64,000 nt of DNA from Selenomonadales bacterium (GCA_018434945.1 JAHDOI010000026.1:48832-112831), one strand, 5' to 3'; positions 24,471-34,413 are shown, counted from the stretch's first letter. Notes: a model not told the origin generated them from the letters alone. Made by a program: numbers and translations.

Positions 24471-24860
24471 GTGGAAAAATTCGTCGTCGCCACCCCTGCC
24501 GAGGGGTTCGTCGACATCACCGCCCGGGTTGCGGCCATCGTCAGCGCCGGCGGCGTCGGCGAAGGGCTCTGCCACGTCTTCGTCCCCCACACCACAGCCG
24601 GCGTAACCATCAACGAAAACGCCGACCCCGACGTCGTCGCCGACATGCTGGCCGGCCTCGACAAAATCGTACCGCGGCTGTCCTACCGCCACGCCGAAGG
24701 CAACTCTCCGGCCCACATCAAAGCCTCCCTGCTGGGCGCTGCGGCGACTGTGCCGATAACAGGCGGCGGCCTCGTGCTAGGCACCTGGCAGGCGATATAC
24801 CTGGGCGAATTCGACGGTCCACGTCGGTGGACGGTCTGCGTCACCCTGGTAAGCTGTTAG
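24471..24860 (+). CDS. YjbQ family protein (secondary thiamine-phosphate synthase family, UPF0047)
   Basis: 129-residue protein. CHVFVPHTTAGVTINENADPDV is the UPF0047 signature, and HIKASLLGAAATVPITGGGLVLGTWQAIYL the conserved C-terminal core. Members show weak thiamine-phosphate synthase activity in complementation tests, but the native role is unsettled. GTG at 24471, 8 nt after AGAGG, is preferred over the GTG at 24462, which overlaps the ribosome-binding site. The DUF503 gene follows after 2 nt. Confidence 0.9.
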   Translation: MEKFVVATPAEGFVDITARVAAIVSAGGVGEGLCHVFVPHTTAGVTINENADPDVVADMLAGLDKIVPRLSYRHAEGNSPAHIKASLLGAAATVPITGGGLVLGTWQAIYLGEFDGPRRWTVCVTLVSC

Positions 24861-24862
24861 CC

Positions 24863-25144
24863 ATGGCTGTCGTGGTATGCGCCGTCGAACTTTTCATCCC
24901 CGCCGCCGGCTCGCTCAAAGCCAAGCGCCAGGTCTTGCGCAGCGTCATCGGCCGCATCCGCTCCCGCTGCGGCGCCTCTGTAGCCGAAATCGGGCACCAG
25001 GACACCTGGCAGCGCGCGGCCGTCGAAGTCGCCATCGTGGGCAGCAGCCGAACCGTACTCGCCAGGCAGGCAGATCTTGTCAGGAGGATCCTGGACGATT
25101 GCGGCGAAGCCGAAGTCGCCGGCTTCACCGTCGACTACCTGTAA
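24863..25144 (+). CDS. DUF503 (YlxP-like) protein
   Basis: 93-residue protein of the DUF503 family: VCAVELFIPAAGSLKAKRQV and a C-terminal QADLVRRILDDCGEAEVAGF. In Bacillus the homologue YlxP lies in the nusA-infB operon; here it follows yjbQ instead. No catalytic motif is apparent and function is unknown (a ribosome-related role is suggested only by genomic context in other species). ATG at 24863 gives the conserved N-terminus; the upstream site is weak, so translation is probably coupled to yjbQ, whose stop is 2 nt away. Confidence 0.88.
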   Translation: MAVVVCAVELFIPAAGSLKAKRQVLRSVIGRIRSRCGASVAEIGHQDTWQRAAVEVAIVGSSRTVLARQADLVRRILDDCGEAEVAGFTVDYL

Positions 25145-25251
25145 AGTTCCGGACTGCCGGCGGGCAAGTGTACCGGTAAACGGACAGTTGCGTACATAAT
25201 AATAGACAGACCGCCGCCTTGCTTTCGAGCGGTTCATCCTGAGGTGATCCC

Positions 25252-25710
25252 ATGCACATCGTTCTCGTCGAACCGGAAATACCGGGCAACACGGGCAATA
25301 TCGCCCGCCTGTGCGCCGCAACAGGCTGCGAACTGCACCTCGTGCGGCCGCTCGGCTTCTCCACCGACGACCGCTACCTAAAACGAGCCGGCCTCGATTA
25401 CTGGCATCTCGTCAAAGTCCACTACCACGACTCCTTCGCCGCCGTCGAGAAGCTATACTCAGGCCAAAACTTCCACTTCAACACCACCAAGGCCGACCGG
25501 TCCTACACCGAGGTCGCCTACACTCCCGGGGACGTACTGGTTTTCGGCCGGGAAACGGCCGGGCTGCCGGAGAACATCCTTGCCCCCAACCATTCCCGGT
25601 GCGTACGCATCCCCATGCTGGCCGGCGCGAGGTCGCTCAACCTTTCCAACGCCGTTGCCGTCGTCGTATACGAAGCACTCCGTCAGAACGGCTTTCGGGA
25701 TTTACTTTGA
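25252..25710 (+). CDS. trmL: tRNA (cytidine(34)-2'-O)-methyltransferase
   Basis: 152-residue SPOUT methyltransferase that 2'-O-methylates the wobble C34/U34 of tRNA-Leu isoacceptors. MHIVLVEPEIPGNTGNIARL is the family N-terminus; the knot carries FGRETAGLPENIL, and CVRIPMLAGARSLNLSNAVAV forms the SAM-binding loop. Length matches TrmL. An AGGTGAT site precedes ATG. The next gene begins 44 bp downstream. Confidence 0.95.
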   Translation: MHIVLVEPEIPGNTGNIARLCAATGCELHLVRPLGFSTDDRYLKRAGLDYWHLVKVHYHDSFAAVEKLYSGQNFHFNTTKADRSYTEVAYTPGDVLVFGRETAGLPENILAPNHSRCVRIPMLAGARSLNLSNAVAVVVYEALRQNGFRDLL

Positions 25711-25754
25711 AAAAACGACAAAATGGCATAATTTTTGCCGGAGTTGATAAAGAC

Positions 25755-26618
25755 ATGCCGCAAGCTCAGTTCGGTCCGGCCGGAAATCCGGACGCCTTCT
25801 ACGACGCGGGGCACAAGGCTTCGGTTGAAATGCCCGCGTGGCTGGCTTCCGTGGGGCTCGACGCTTACGAATACCAGTGCAGCCGCGGCGTCACCATCCG
25901 CGAGGAAACCGCGCGGGCCATCGGCGAGGCCGCCCGGCGTCACGGCGTAAAGCTAAGCGTCCATGCGCCTTATTACATAAATCTCGCCACCGAGGACCCG
26001 ACCATCGCCGCCAATACCACCAGACACATCCTCAAATCGCTCGAAGCCGCCCGCTGGCTGGGAGCCGACCGCGTCGCCTTCCACATCGGCGGCCCGGGCA
26101 AACAGCCCAGGAAACAGGCGCTCGACCGCGCCGCCGCCCTCTTCCTCACCATCCTTGAACAAGCGGACAAGCAGGCCCTTTTGGAAGGCATCTACCTTGC
26201 CCCGGAAACGATGGGCAAGCAGAACCAGCTTGGCAACCTCGAGGAAGTGCTGGCTTTCTGCAAATTGAGCGAATGGACAATCCCCACAATCGACTTCGGC
26301 CACCTGCACGCCGTCACCGGCGGCCGCTACACCACCCGCGCCGAATACGAGGCCGCTTTCGACCTCGTTGCCGAAAAACTGGGCGAACAAAAGGCAGCCG
26401 CCGTCCACATCCACTTCAGCCGCATCGAATTCACCAAAGCGGGCGAAAAACGCCACTGGACCTTCGGCGACGACTACGGGCCGCCCCACGAACCTCTTAT
26501 CGACACCATCGTCGCCCGCGGCTACGCGCCGCGGATTGTCTGCGAATCGGCCGGCACACAGGCCGCCGACGCCCTGACCATGCGCCAATACTACCAAGCC
26601 GCCCTGGCGCGCCTCTGA
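25755..26618 (+). CDS. AP endonuclease family 2 (deoxyribonuclease IV-like) TIM-barrel protein
   Basis: 287-residue TIM-barrel protein. Motifs of the Nfo/AP-endonuclease-2 family appear: LSVHAPYYINLA, VAFHIGGPGKQ, IYLAPETMGKQNQLGNLEEVL, TIDFGHLHAV, VHIHFSRIEF and the final IVCESAG. The E, D and H residues there correspond to the three-zinc site of endonuclease IV, though several positions depart from classical Nfo, so repair activity is inferred. The start ATG at 25755 gives PQAQFGPAGNPDAFYDAG, typical of the Bacillota subgroup; the frame is open far upstream only as a shadow of trmL. Confidence 0.85.
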   Translation: MPQAQFGPAGNPDAFYDAGHKASVEMPAWLASVGLDAYEYQCSRGVTIREETARAIGEAARRHGVKLSVHAPYYINLATEDPTIAANTTRHILKSLEAARWLGADRVAFHIGGPGKQPRKQALDRAAALFLTILEQADKQALLEGIYLAPETMGKQNQLGNLEEVLAFCKLSEWTIPTIDFGHLHAVTGGRYTTRAEYEAAFDLVAEKLGEQKAAAVHIHFSRIEFTKAGEKRHWTFGDDYGPPHEPLIDTIVARGYAPRIVCESAGTQAADALTMRQYYQAALARL

Positions 26619-26655
26619 CCTGACAACTGCGCCAATATAAAAGGAGGAATGATAT

Positions 26656-27495
26656 TTGAGCGAGAACAGCCCCGTCCTCGAACATTTTCTGCACGTCATG
26701 CCGGTGCTTGTCGACCTCCACGCCGGCGAAATCGGCGTAGCCGTCACCGATCGGGAAAAGTACCTCTTCTATAGGCCGTCCCGGAAACTCGACCTTAAAA
26801 TTGTCGCGGGGGCGCCTCTCAAAGCCGGCACGGCGATCGTCAAAGCGATGGAAGAAAAACGCCGCGTCGTAGTGCGGGGGGACAAAGCGACATTTGGCCT
26901 GCCATACATCGCCACAGCTTACCCGATAATCGACGCCGCCGGCGGCGTGGTCGGCGGCGCAGTGGTCATCGAACCGACCGACCGCCAGGACGCCCTCAAA
27001 GAGATGGCAGGTAAACTGAGCGACAACATCAGCGTCCTCGCCAGCACCACTGAAGAAATATCCGCCCAGGCGGAAGAGATCGCCACCGTCAGCGCCAACC
27101 TCTCCCGCCTCTCCCAGGAATCGCAGCAGCGGGTCAAAGAAACCGACCAGGTCATCGGGCTCATCAAAAGCATCGCCGGCCAAACGAACCTTCTCGGCCT
27201 CAACGCCGCCATAGAGGCTGCCCGGGTGGGCGACGCCGGCCGGGGCTTCGGCGTCGTCGCCGAAGAGATCCGCAAACTCGCCATCGGCACCGCCGACTCC
27301 ATCAAAAAAATCGAAGACATCGTCGGCGCCATCCAGACAGACAGCGACAGCACCTACGGACAGCTCGGCCAGGTCAACGACGTCATCGGTCAGATCGCGG
27401 GCGCCCTCGCCCACGTCGCCGGCGCGGTCCAGCAGGCCGGCAGCATGGCCCAGGAGCTTGACCACATGGCCGACAACCTCAGCCATGACAAATGA
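26656..27495 (+). CDS. Small soluble methyl-accepting chemotaxis-type protein
   Basis: 279 residues with no membrane segment. The N-terminal ~110 residues form a compact PAS/GAF-like sensor ([11 protein letters not shown]..., [32 protein letters not shown]), followed by a short MCP signalling coiled coil with [20 protein letters not shown] and [13 protein letters not shown]. The start is TTG, 8 nt after AAGGAGG. Its architecture matches the gene at 58841, so the two are paralogues. The ligand is unknown; the protein probably joins a cytoplasmic chemoreceptor array. A GC-rich terminator follows. Confidence 0.88.
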   Translation: MSENSPVLEHFLHVMPVLVDLHAGEIGVAVTDREKYLFYRPSRKLDLKIVAGAPLKAGTAIVKAMEEKRRVVVRGDKATFGLPYIATAYPIIDAAGGVVGGAVVIEPTDRQDALKEMAGKLSDNISVLASTTEEISAQAEEIATVSANLSRLSQESQQRVKETDQVIGLIKSIAGQTNLLGLNAAIEAARVGDAGRGFGVVAEEIRKLAIGTADSIKKIEDIVGAIQTDSDSTYGQLGQVNDVIGQIAGALAHVAGAVQQAGSMAQELDHMADNLSHDK

Positions 27496-27499
27496 ACCT

Positions 27500-27533
27500 A
27501 CCGCCCCGCCGGCCGGCGGGGCGGTTCCTTTCC
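27500..27533 (+). terminator. Terminator after the soluble chemoreceptor gene
   Basis: 11-bp stem ACCGCCCCGCC / GGCGGGGCGGT with a GGCC loop (27500-27525), followed by the pyrimidine run TCCTTTCC. Confidence 0.75.
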
Positions 27534-27669
27534 ATTTTGCCGGCTGCCGGCAGGAGTTGGCAGCCATGTTATTGAATACACCTATGTTCCCATGGTATGC
27601 CCGCCTCGACCGCGATGTATTAATCATAGCCGGGGAGCATAAGATACATAGTATATGGGAGGAATTCGC

Positions 27670-28017
27670 TTGAATCCGTACGATAAGGCGCACGAACTCG
27701 CGAGAACGCTTAAAGCGTCTGCCGAATACCGCACATTCCTGGCCGCCAAGGAGGCCCTTGCGACCGACCCCGACGCCAAGAAAATGGCCCAGGATTTTCT
27801 CCGCAAAAAAATGGAACTGGAATACGAAGCGCTTGCCGGCAAGGAAGACGCCGCCAAGGCGGAAACGCTCCAGAAGATGTACGAACTTCTTGCCATGAAC
27901 GGCAAAGCGCGGGAATACATCGAGGCGTATTTCCGTTTTCAGCGCATAATGGCCGACATAAGCAAAATTATAGGCGAATCGGTCGCCGAAGGACTGGATC
28001 TGTTTGCAAAAGATTAA
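27670..28017 (+). CDS. YlbF/YmcA family protein
   Basis: 115-residue all-helical protein of the YlbF/YmcA (Com_YlbF) family: NPYDKAHELARTLKASAEYR and KKMAQDFLRKKMELEYEALAGK. In Bacillus, YlbF, YmcA and YaaT form an Fe-S-containing complex that modulates RNase Y; a similar RNA-processing role here is inference. TTG at 27670, 7 nt after GGGAGG, is preferred over the ATG at 27655, which overlaps that ribosome-binding site. It overlaps murB by 14 bp. Confidence 0.88.
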   Translation: MNPYDKAHELARTLKASAEYRTFLAAKEALATDPDAKKMAQDFLRKKMELEYEALAGKEDAAKAETLQKMYELLAMNGKAREYIEAYFRFQRIMADISKIIGESVAEGLDLFAKD

Positions 28018-28930
28018 GTTGAAGGACGACTTCTTCACACAACTGCAGAAAGTAATTGCCGCTCCCCGTCTTTTGCTCGACGAGCCCATGTCCAAGCATA
28101 CCACCTTCCGTATCGGCGGCCCGGCCGACTATCTCGTCCTGCCCGCCTCCGCTCGGGAAGTGGCTGCGGTGCTAGTCATCGCCAGGGAGTACGGCATGCC
28201 CGTCACCATCCTGGGCAACGGCTCCAACGTACTCGTCCGCGACAAAGGGATCCGCGGCCTGGTGCTTAAGTTCGACGCGACGATGGGCAGCATCACCCAT
28301 AACGGGACGACAGTCAAAGCAGGCGCCGGCGCGTCGCTTGGCGACGTCGCCCGCTATGCCGCCGGCCATGGCCTCACAGGGCTGGAATTCGCCGTCGGCA
28401 TTCCGGGAAGCATCGGCGGCGCTGTTTTCATGAACGCCGGCGCCTACGAAGGCGAAATCGGCTGTGTCGTCGCGGCCGTAACAGCAGTCACCCCGGACGG
28501 AAGACTGCAGCGGTTCGGGCATGTCGACATCAGGTTCGGCTACCGTGACAGCATCTTCCAGCACAACGGCTGCATAATCTGCGAGGTCGAACTTGCGCTT
28601 GCGGCCGGCGACGACGCCGCGATCGACGGGAAAATGACCGAATACACCAGCCGGCGCGAAGCCAAACAGCCCATCGAGATGCCCAGCGCCGGCAGCACCT
28701 TCAAACGTCCCCCCGGCTACTTCGCCGGCACCCTCATCGAGCAGGCCGGCCTCAAGGGCTACAAAATCGGCGGCGCCCAAGTATCAGGCAAACACGCCGG
28801 CTTCATCGTCAATGCCGGAGGCGCCACCGCGGCCGACGTGCTGGCACTCATCAAGGAAGTGCAGCGCCAGGTACTGGAACGGTTCGGCGTAAAGCTGCAG
28901 CCTGAAGTCCGCATCTTCGGTGAAGAATAG
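28004..28930 (+). CDS. murB: UDP-N-acetylenolpyruvoylglucosamine reductase MurB
   Basis: FAD-dependent reductase giving UDP-MurNAc in peptidoglycan synthesis. FRIGGPADYLVLP, LGNGSNVLVRD (FAD binding) and GLEFAVGIPGSIGGAVFMNAG are canonical; the catalytic serine lies in PSAGSTFKRP and the catalytic glutamate near the C-terminal LQPEVRIFGE. It has 308 residues, type II MurB length. The start is TTG at 28004, 10 nt after GAAGGA; the TTG at 28019 is an alternative. It is coupled to the ylbF-like gene by a 14-bp overlap and ends at a strong terminator. Confidence 0.95.
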   Translation: MQKIKLKDDFFTQLQKVIAAPRLLLDEPMSKHTTFRIGGPADYLVLPASAREVAAVLVIAREYGMPVTILGNGSNVLVRDKGIRGLVLKFDATMGSITHNGTTVKAGAGASLGDVARYAAGHGLTGLEFAVGIPGSIGGAVFMNAGAYEGEIGCVVAAVTAVTPDGRLQRFGHVDIRFGYRDSIFQHNGCIICEVELALAAGDDAAIDGKMTEYTSRREAKQPIEMPSAGSTFKRPPGYFAGTLIEQAGLKGYKIGGAQVSGKHAGFIVNAGGATAADVLALIKEVQRQVLERFGVKLQPEVRIFGEE

Positions 28931-28940
28931 GGGAGAGGGC

Positions 28941-28968
28941 AAAAAAGCGGGGAAACCCCGCTTTTTTT
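28941..28968 (+). terminator. Strong intrinsic terminator after murB
   Basis: 12-bp stem AAAAAAGCGGGG / CCCCGCTTTTTT with an AAA loop and a final T-tract. Confidence 0.96.
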
Positions 28969-29050
28969 CTTGGGCAGGAAATGATATACTAACGTGGAAG
29001 TAAAAAGCGTTGGCAAATATTTGTATAATCTTGGCGAAGGAGCGTAAAAC

Positions 29051-30682
29051 ATGCGACTGACGTTTTTGGGAGCATCGGGAATGGTCACCGGGTCTTCATA
29101 CCTCCTGGAAGCAGGCGAAAGCAAAATTCTGATCGACTGCGGCATGTTTCAGGGCTCGAAAGCGACCGAGGCTCTCAACCGGCGGGCGTTCCGCTATGAA
29201 CCGGCCGCCATCGACGCCGTCCTCCTCACCCACGCCCACATCGACCATAGCGGCCTGCTGCCGAAACTCTGCAAAGCCGGCTACAAAGGCAAAATATACG
29301 CCACCGAAGCGACCGCCGACCTTTGCCGAATCATGTTGCCCGACAGCGCCCATATCCAGGAATTCGAGGCCGAAATAGCCGGACGCAAGGGCCGCCGCGC
29401 CGGCAAGCCCCCCCTTGAGCCCCTCTACACCGTCGACGACGCCTACGCCTGCCTAAAGAACTTCGCTCCCCAGACCTACGGCCGGAAGCTCGAGGTAACC
29501 CCGGAAGTAACCGTATGCTTCAACGACGCCGGCCACATACTCGGTTCCTCGATCATTGAACTGTGGGTGACCGAAAACGGTAAGACAGTCAAATTCGTTT
29601 TCTCCGGCGACCTCGGGCAGCCCGACCAGCCGCTTATCAAAGACCCATCCGCCATCGACGCCGCCGACTACATCATCATGGAGTCCACCTACGGTAACCG
29701 CAACCATGAAGATTACGACAAAGGCGAAGCCCTGGCGGCGATAATAAACGAAACCGTGGCCCGCGGCGGCAACATCGTCATCCCCGCCTTCGCCGTCGGC
29801 CGCACCCAAACCATCGTCTATTACCTGTACAAACTGCTCAAAGCGGGGAAAATACCCGACATCCCCGTCTTCATCGACAGCCCGCTCGCCATATCGGCCA
29901 CCGACATATTCGCCCAGCACCCGGAAGTTTTCGACGCTGAAGCCCGTGAAATGCTGTACGACAAAAACGAAAACATCAACAGGCTGCTGCGTCTGAAATT
30001 TACCCGGACCGCGGACGAATCCAAAGCAATCAACTTCCTCAAAGAGCCGGCCATCATCATCTCGGCAAGCGGCATGGCCGACGCCGGCCGCATCCTCCAC
30101 CACCTCAAACACAACCTTTGGCGCCCGGAGTCCAGCGTCATCCTCGTCGGCTATCAGGCTGAGGGCAGTCTTGGCCGACGCCTCGTCGAAGGCGTCAAAC
30201 GGGTCAAGATCATGGGCGAGGAAGTGGGCGTGCGCGCGAAGATCCATAACCTCGACGGCTTTTCCGCCCACGCCGACCAGGAATACCTCATCAAATGGCT
30301 GACAATGTTCAAGGAACCGCCGGCCAATATCTTCGTCGTCCACGGCGAACCGGAGCAATCGAACGCCTTCGCCGGCGCCGTGACAGCCAAACTCGGCTAT
30401 CCGGCCTATGTCCCCAACTTCGGCGACATCGCCGTCATCGACGGCCGCAGCTACAGCATCGAATTCAGCGGCCTGGTGCTCGTCGACCCCGCGGTCATCG
30501 AACTGCAGGAACTCATCGAACAGCTCGACAGCGAGTTCATGGAACTGCGCAAGCGGCTGGAGGCGGCCGGCGCGGCCGGTCCGGCAAAGCTTTCCGCCTT
30601 GCTGCGCGGTGCCCAGAAAGTCCGCAAATACGTCCGCAAAACACTCGACGAAGCCGAAACAGGCGGCAACGGCGCAAAATAA
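29051..30682 (+). CDS. MBL-fold beta-CASP ribonuclease-like protein
   Basis: 543-residue protein of the metallo-beta-lactamase/beta-CASP superfamily (KH-less CPSF-73/YsgA-like group). The zinc motif THAHIDHSG (HxHxDH), later D in FSGDLG, beta-CASP motif A in MESTYGNR, motif B (H) in SASGMADAGRILHHL and motif C (H) in FSAHADQEYL are all present, so it should be an active RNA endo- or exonuclease. A C-terminal extension of about 80 residues is helical and charged. A TATAAT box lies at 29024-29029, without a good -35. typA follows after 82 bp. Confidence 0.92.
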   Translation: MRLTFLGASGMVTGSSYLLEAGESKILIDCGMFQGSKATEALNRRAFRYEPAAIDAVLLTHAHIDHSGLLPKLCKAGYKGKIYATEATADLCRIMLPDSAHIQEFEAEIAGRKGRRAGKPPLEPLYTVDDAYACLKNFAPQTYGRKLEVTPEVTVCFNDAGHILGSSIIELWVTENGKTVKFVFSGDLGQPDQPLIKDPSAIDAADYIIMESTYGNRNHEDYDKGEALAAIINETVARGGNIVIPAFAVGRTQTIVYYLYKLLKAGKIPDIPVFIDSPLAISATDIFAQHPEVFDAEAREMLYDKNENINRLLRLKFTRTADESKAINFLKEPAIIISASGMADAGRILHHLKHNLWRPESSVILVGYQAEGSLGRRLVEGVKRVKIMGEEVGVRAKIHNLDGFSAHADQEYLIKWLTMFKEPPANIFVVHGEPEQSNAFAGAVTAKLGYPAYVPNFGDIAVIDGRSYSIEFSGLVLVDPAVIELQELIEQLDSEFMELRKRLEAAGAAGPAKLSALLRGAQKVRKYVRKTLDEAETGGNGAK

Positions 30683-30764
30683 CAGTATAATAGTATCCGG
30701 CCATGCAGGAGACTAAACAATACTCGCGGCATTTCACACGCAAAAGGTCACAGGAGGAGAAACG

Positions 30765-32594
30765 ATGCAACGCAACGATCTACGCAACATAGCCATCATA
30801 GCCCACGTAGACCACGGCAAGACGACGCTCGTCGACGCCATGCTCAAACAGAGCGGTGTATTCCGCAGCAACGAACAAGTGATGGAACGCGTCATGGACT
30901 CCAACGAACTGGAGCGCGAACGCGGCATAACCATCCTTGCCAAAAACACTGCCATCATCTACGGCGGAGTCAAGATCAACATCGTCGACACACCCGGCCA
31001 CGCCGATTTCGGCGGCGAAGTCGAACGGGTGCTCAACATGGTCGACTGCGTGCTGCTCCTCGTAGATGCCTTCGAGGGGCCGATGCCCCAGACAAAATAC
31101 GTGCTGCGCAAAGCGCTCGAACAGGACCTCAGGGCCATCGTCGTCATCAACAAGATCGACCGCCCCGACCAACGGGTCGAAGACGTGCTCGACGAAGTGC
31201 TCGAACTCTTCATCGAACTTGAAGCCGACGACAAACAGCTTGACTTCCCCGTCGTCTACGCCACCGCCCGCGACGGCATCGCCAAAATCAGCATGGACGA
31301 CGACAGCCAGGATCTCAAACCGCTGTTCGACCTACTGATCTCAGCCGTCCCGGCCCCCCATGGCGACATTGAAGGACCGCTGCAGATAATGGTCACCACC
31401 CTCGACTACGATGACTACGTCGGCCGCATCGCCATCGGCCGCGTAATGCGCGGGCGGGTGCAGAGCGGCCAGGCCGTCACCATCCTGAACGGCGAAACCG
31501 AGACGCGGGCCAAGCTCAGCCGCCTATACGTCTACGAAGGCCTAAAGCGCACCGAAGTCAAGGACGCGGCCCTCGGCGACATCGTCGCCATCACCGGCCT
31601 CGACGCCGTCAACATCGGCGACACCATCGCCGACCCCGAAAACCCCGAAGCCCTGCCGACGATCAAAGTCGACGAACCGACGCTCGCGATGATCTTCAGC
31701 GTCAACACCAGCCCCTTCGCCGGCAAAGAAGGACAGTTCGTCACCAGCCGGCACCTGCGCGAGCGGCTGTTCAGGGAAGTCGAGACCAACGTCAGTCTGA
31801 AAGTAGAGGAAACAGGCAGCCCCGATTCTTTCGAAGTCTCCGGCCGCGGCGAACTGCACCTGTCCATCCTCATCGAAACCATGCGCCGCGAAGGCTACGA
31901 ATTCCAGGTCGGCAAACCCCGCGTCATCTTCAAGACCATCAACGGCCAGAAATGCGAGCCGCTCGAGCGCCTTACCGTCGACGTGCCCCAGGAGTATATG
32001 GGCACGGTCATGGAAGCTCTCGGCACGCGCCGCGCCGAACTGATCAACATGGTCGAGCTGGCCGGCTACCTCAGGCTGGAATTCGTCATCCCCGCCCGCG
32101 GCCTCATCGGCTTCCGCTCCGAATTCCTCACAAATACCAAAGGCTACGGCATCATGCACCACCTATTCCACGGCTACGCCCCCTACAAAGGCGACATCAC
32201 CGGCCGCACCCGCGGCGCGCTCGTCGCCTTCGAAACCGGCGAAACGACCACCTACGGCATCCACAGCGTCCAGGACAGGGGCACGATGTTCGTCGTCCCG
32301 GGCCAGGCGATCTACGAAGGCATGGTAGTCGGCGAGAACGCCCGGGAAATGGACATGGAAGTCAACCCCTGCAAGAAAAAACACGTCACCAACATGCGCT
32401 CCAGCTCCGCGGATGAAGCGCTCGGACTGACCTCGCCCCGCATCCTCAGCCTCGAACAGGCGCTCGAATGGATCAACGACGACGAGACCGTGGAAGTAAC
32501 GCCGAAGAGCATCCGGCTGCGAAAAGCCACCCTCGACCGGCAGCTCAGGGCGCGGGAACGCAAAAACGCCAAGGAGGCGCAGGAAGGGGAGTAG
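30765..32594 (+). CDS. typA: Ribosome-associated GTPase TypA/BipA
   Basis: 609-residue translational GTPase of the EF-G family, involved in 50S biogenesis at stress or low temperature. G1 [10 protein letters not shown]2 within ERERGITI, G3 [12 protein letters not shown] and G4 NKIDRPD are all visible, then EF-G-like domains and the BipA-specific C-terminal domain ([33 protein letters not shown]). AGGAGG precedes the ATG by 7 nt. The class II ribonucleotide reductase starts 2 nt after its stop, so the two are likely co-transcribed. Confidence 0.97.
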   Translation: MQRNDLRNIAIIAHVDHGKTTLVDAMLKQSGVFRSNEQVMERVMDSNELERERGITILAKNTAIIYGGVKINIVDTPGHADFGGEVERVLNMVDCVLLLVDAFEGPMPQTKYVLRKALEQDLRAIVVINKIDRPDQRVEDVLDEVLELFIELEADDKQLDFPVVYATARDGIAKISMDDDSQDLKPLFDLLISAVPAPHGDIEGPLQIMVTTLDYDDYVGRIAIGRVMRGRVQSGQAVTILNGETETRAKLSRLYVYEGLKRTEVKDAALGDIVAITGLDAVNIGDTIADPENPEALPTIKVDEPTLAMIFSVNTSPFAGKEGQFVTSRHLRERLFREVETNVSLKVEETGSPDSFEVSGRGELHLSILIETMRREGYEFQVGKPRVIFKTINGQKCEPLERLTVDVPQEYMGTVMEALGTRRAELINMVELAGYLRLEFVIPARGLIGFRSEFLTNTKGYGIMHHLFHGYAPYKGDITGRTRGALVAFETGETTTYGIHSVQDRGTMFVVPGQAIYEGMVVGENAREMDMEVNPCKKKHVTNMRSSSADEALGLTSPRILSLEQALEWINDDETVEVTPKSIRLRKATLDRQLRARERKNAKEAQEGE

Positions 32595-32596
32595 GG

Positions 32597-34288
32597 ATGT
32601 TTTCTCCCGAGGCCGTGGCCGTCCTACAGGCCCGTTACCTTAAAGAAAGCGAGACCCCTGAAGATCTGTTCCGGCGGGTCGCCGCCCACGTCGCCGGCGC
32701 CGAAACGCTCCACGGCTGTGACGCCGCCGTGGCGGCCGAAGAATATCGGCGGCTGATGACAGACTTGATCTTCCTGCCAAACTCCCCGACCCTTATCAAC
32801 GCCGGCAAGGCGCGGGCCCAGCTTGCCGCCTGCTTCGTATTGCCTATTGAAGACTCGCTCGACAGCATCTTCGAAACCCTCAAGAACGCCGCCCTCATCC
32901 ACCAGAGCGGCGGCGGCACCGGCTTCGCCTTCTCCCGGCTGCGGCCGGCCGGCGACGGAGTCTCCACAACCGGCGGCGTCGCCAGCGGACCGGTATCCTT
33001 CATGCACGTCTACGACGTCGCCACCCAGGTCGTGAAGCAAGGTGCGGTGAGGCGCGGCGCCAACATGGCCGTCCTAAGGGTCGACCACCCCGACATCGAA
33101 CAATTCATCACCGCCAAACGCAACCACGACGTCCTCAACAACTTCAATCTCTCGGTGGCGATAACCGACGACTTCATGCACGCGGTCGCCGCAGACCGGC
33201 CCTTCGCGCTCGTCAGCCCCCGCGACGGCAGCGTCGCCAGGACGGTCGCGGCCCGCGGCCTCTTCGCCCTGCTTGTGCGCATGGCCTGGGAAAGCGGCGA
33301 ACCAGGGCTGTTCTTCCTCGACACCGTCAACCGCCATAACCCCACCCCGGGCCTCGGCGCCTTTGAAGCCCCCAACCCCTGCTCCGAGCAGCCCCTCCTG
33401 CCTTACGAATCCTGCGTCCTCGGCTCGATAAACCTTACAAGGCTGGTGTCCGTCGGCGGCATCGATTTCGCTCGTCTGCGCCAGGCAGTCCGCACCGCCG
33501 TCCGCTTCCTCGACAACGTCATCGACATCAACGACCATCCCCTGCCCGCCGTCGCCGAAGCCACCCGCCAAACCCGCAAGATCGGTCTCGGCATCATGGG
33601 ACTGGCCGAAGTATTCATAATGCTCGATATCCCGTACGCCAGCAAGGAGGCCACCAGGCTGACCGGCCGGCTGCTCGAATTCATAACCCGTGAGGCGCGG
33701 CAGGCGTCCGCCGCCCTCGGCGCCGAACGCGGCAGTTTTCCCGCCTTCGCCGCCAGCGTCTATCCCGGCCGCGGTTTCGCCGCCATGCGCAACGCCACCG
33801 TCACCACCATCGCCCCCACCGGCACCATTAGCATCATCGCCGGCTGCTCCAGCGGCATCGAGCCGCTTTTTGCCCTCGCCATCTCCCGGCGGGTCCTCGA
33901 AGGGCGGCTGCTCACCAGCGTCAATCGCACCGTCGTCGACTACCTCAGTCAACGTAACCTGTATACGGAAGAAGTCGCCGAAGCTATCGCCGCCTGCGGC
34001 AGTGTCGCGGACACCTCGCTGCCCGAGCATGTCAAAGAAGTCCTCGCAACCGCCCCCGCCATCGCCCCCTACTGGCATGTGGCCCATCTCGCCGCCGCCC
34101 AGGCGTTCACCGACAACGGCGTTTCAAAAACCGTCAACATGCCCCACGAAGCCAGCGAGGCCGACGTCGCCGCCATCTTCCGGCACGCTTACGCCAGCGG
34201 CTGCAAGGGGGTCACCGTCTACAGGGACGGGAGCAGGGCGGAGCAGGTGCTTACCGGCGGCACCCTCTGCGAAGACTGTGTGTTATAA
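32597..34288 (+). CDS. nrdJ: Adenosylcobalamin-dependent (class II) ribonucleotide reductase
   Basis: 563-residue B12-dependent enzyme making deoxyribonucleotides with or without oxygen. NPCSEQPLLPYESCVLGSINL carries the active-site N-x-C-x-E triad and a redox cysteine; APTGTISIIAGCSSGIEP, HQSGGGTGFAFSRLRP and YDVATQVVKQGAVRRGANM are further class II signatures. The C-terminal CEDC is the thioredoxin-exchanging pair. No N-terminal ATP-cone is present, so overall activity regulation is probably missing. ATG at 32597 has GGGGAG 5 nt upstream; the frame is open earlier only inside typA. Repeat copy C starts 8 nt after the stop. Confidence 0.95.
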   Translation: MFSPEAVAVLQARYLKESETPEDLFRRVAAHVAGAETLHGCDAAVAAEEYRRLMTDLIFLPNSPTLINAGKARAQLAACFVLPIEDSLDSIFETLKNAALIHQSGGGTGFAFSRLRPAGDGVSTTGGVASGPVSFMHVYDVATQVVKQGAVRRGANMAVLRVDHPDIEQFITAKRNHDVLNNFNLSVAITDDFMHAVAADRPFALVSPRDGSVARTVAARGLFALLVRMAWESGEPGLFFLDTVNRHNPTPGLGAFEAPNPCSEQPLLPYESCVLGSINLTRLVSVGGIDFARLRQAVRTAVRFLDNVIDINDHPLPAVAEATRQTRKIGLGIMGLAEVFIMLDIPYASKEATRLTGRLLEFITREARQASAALGAERGSFPAFAASVYPGRGFAAMRNATVTTIAPTGTISIIAGCSSGIEPLFALAISRRVLEGRLLTSVNRTVVDYLSQRNLYTEEVAEAIAACGSVADTSLPEHVKEVLATAPAIAPYWHVAHLAAAQAFTDNGVSKTVNMPHEASEADVAAIFRHAYASGCKGVTVYRDGSRAEQVLTGGTLCEDCVL

Positions 34289-34295
34289 TACCTTG

Positions 34296-34413
34296 AAAGT
34301 TTCCTAAAAGTCCATCTGCGGCGTTAGTCCTCCGGTCGCTTGCTAGCGTACGTCGAGTACGCGTCGCTGCACGTCCTCGGACTGCCTTGCATCTGGAGCT
34401 TTTAGGAAACTTT
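34296..34413. repeat. Nested-palindrome repeat, copy C
   Basis: Outer arms AAAGTTTCCTAAAAG and CTTTTAGGAAACTTT are a perfect 15-bp match; inside are TCCATCTGCGGCGTT, middle stem AGTCC / GGACT, GCTTGCTAGC, central hairpin GCGTAC-GTCGA-GTACGC and GCCTTGCATCTGGAG. It starts 8 nt after the ribonucleotide reductase stop codon. Confidence 0.92.
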
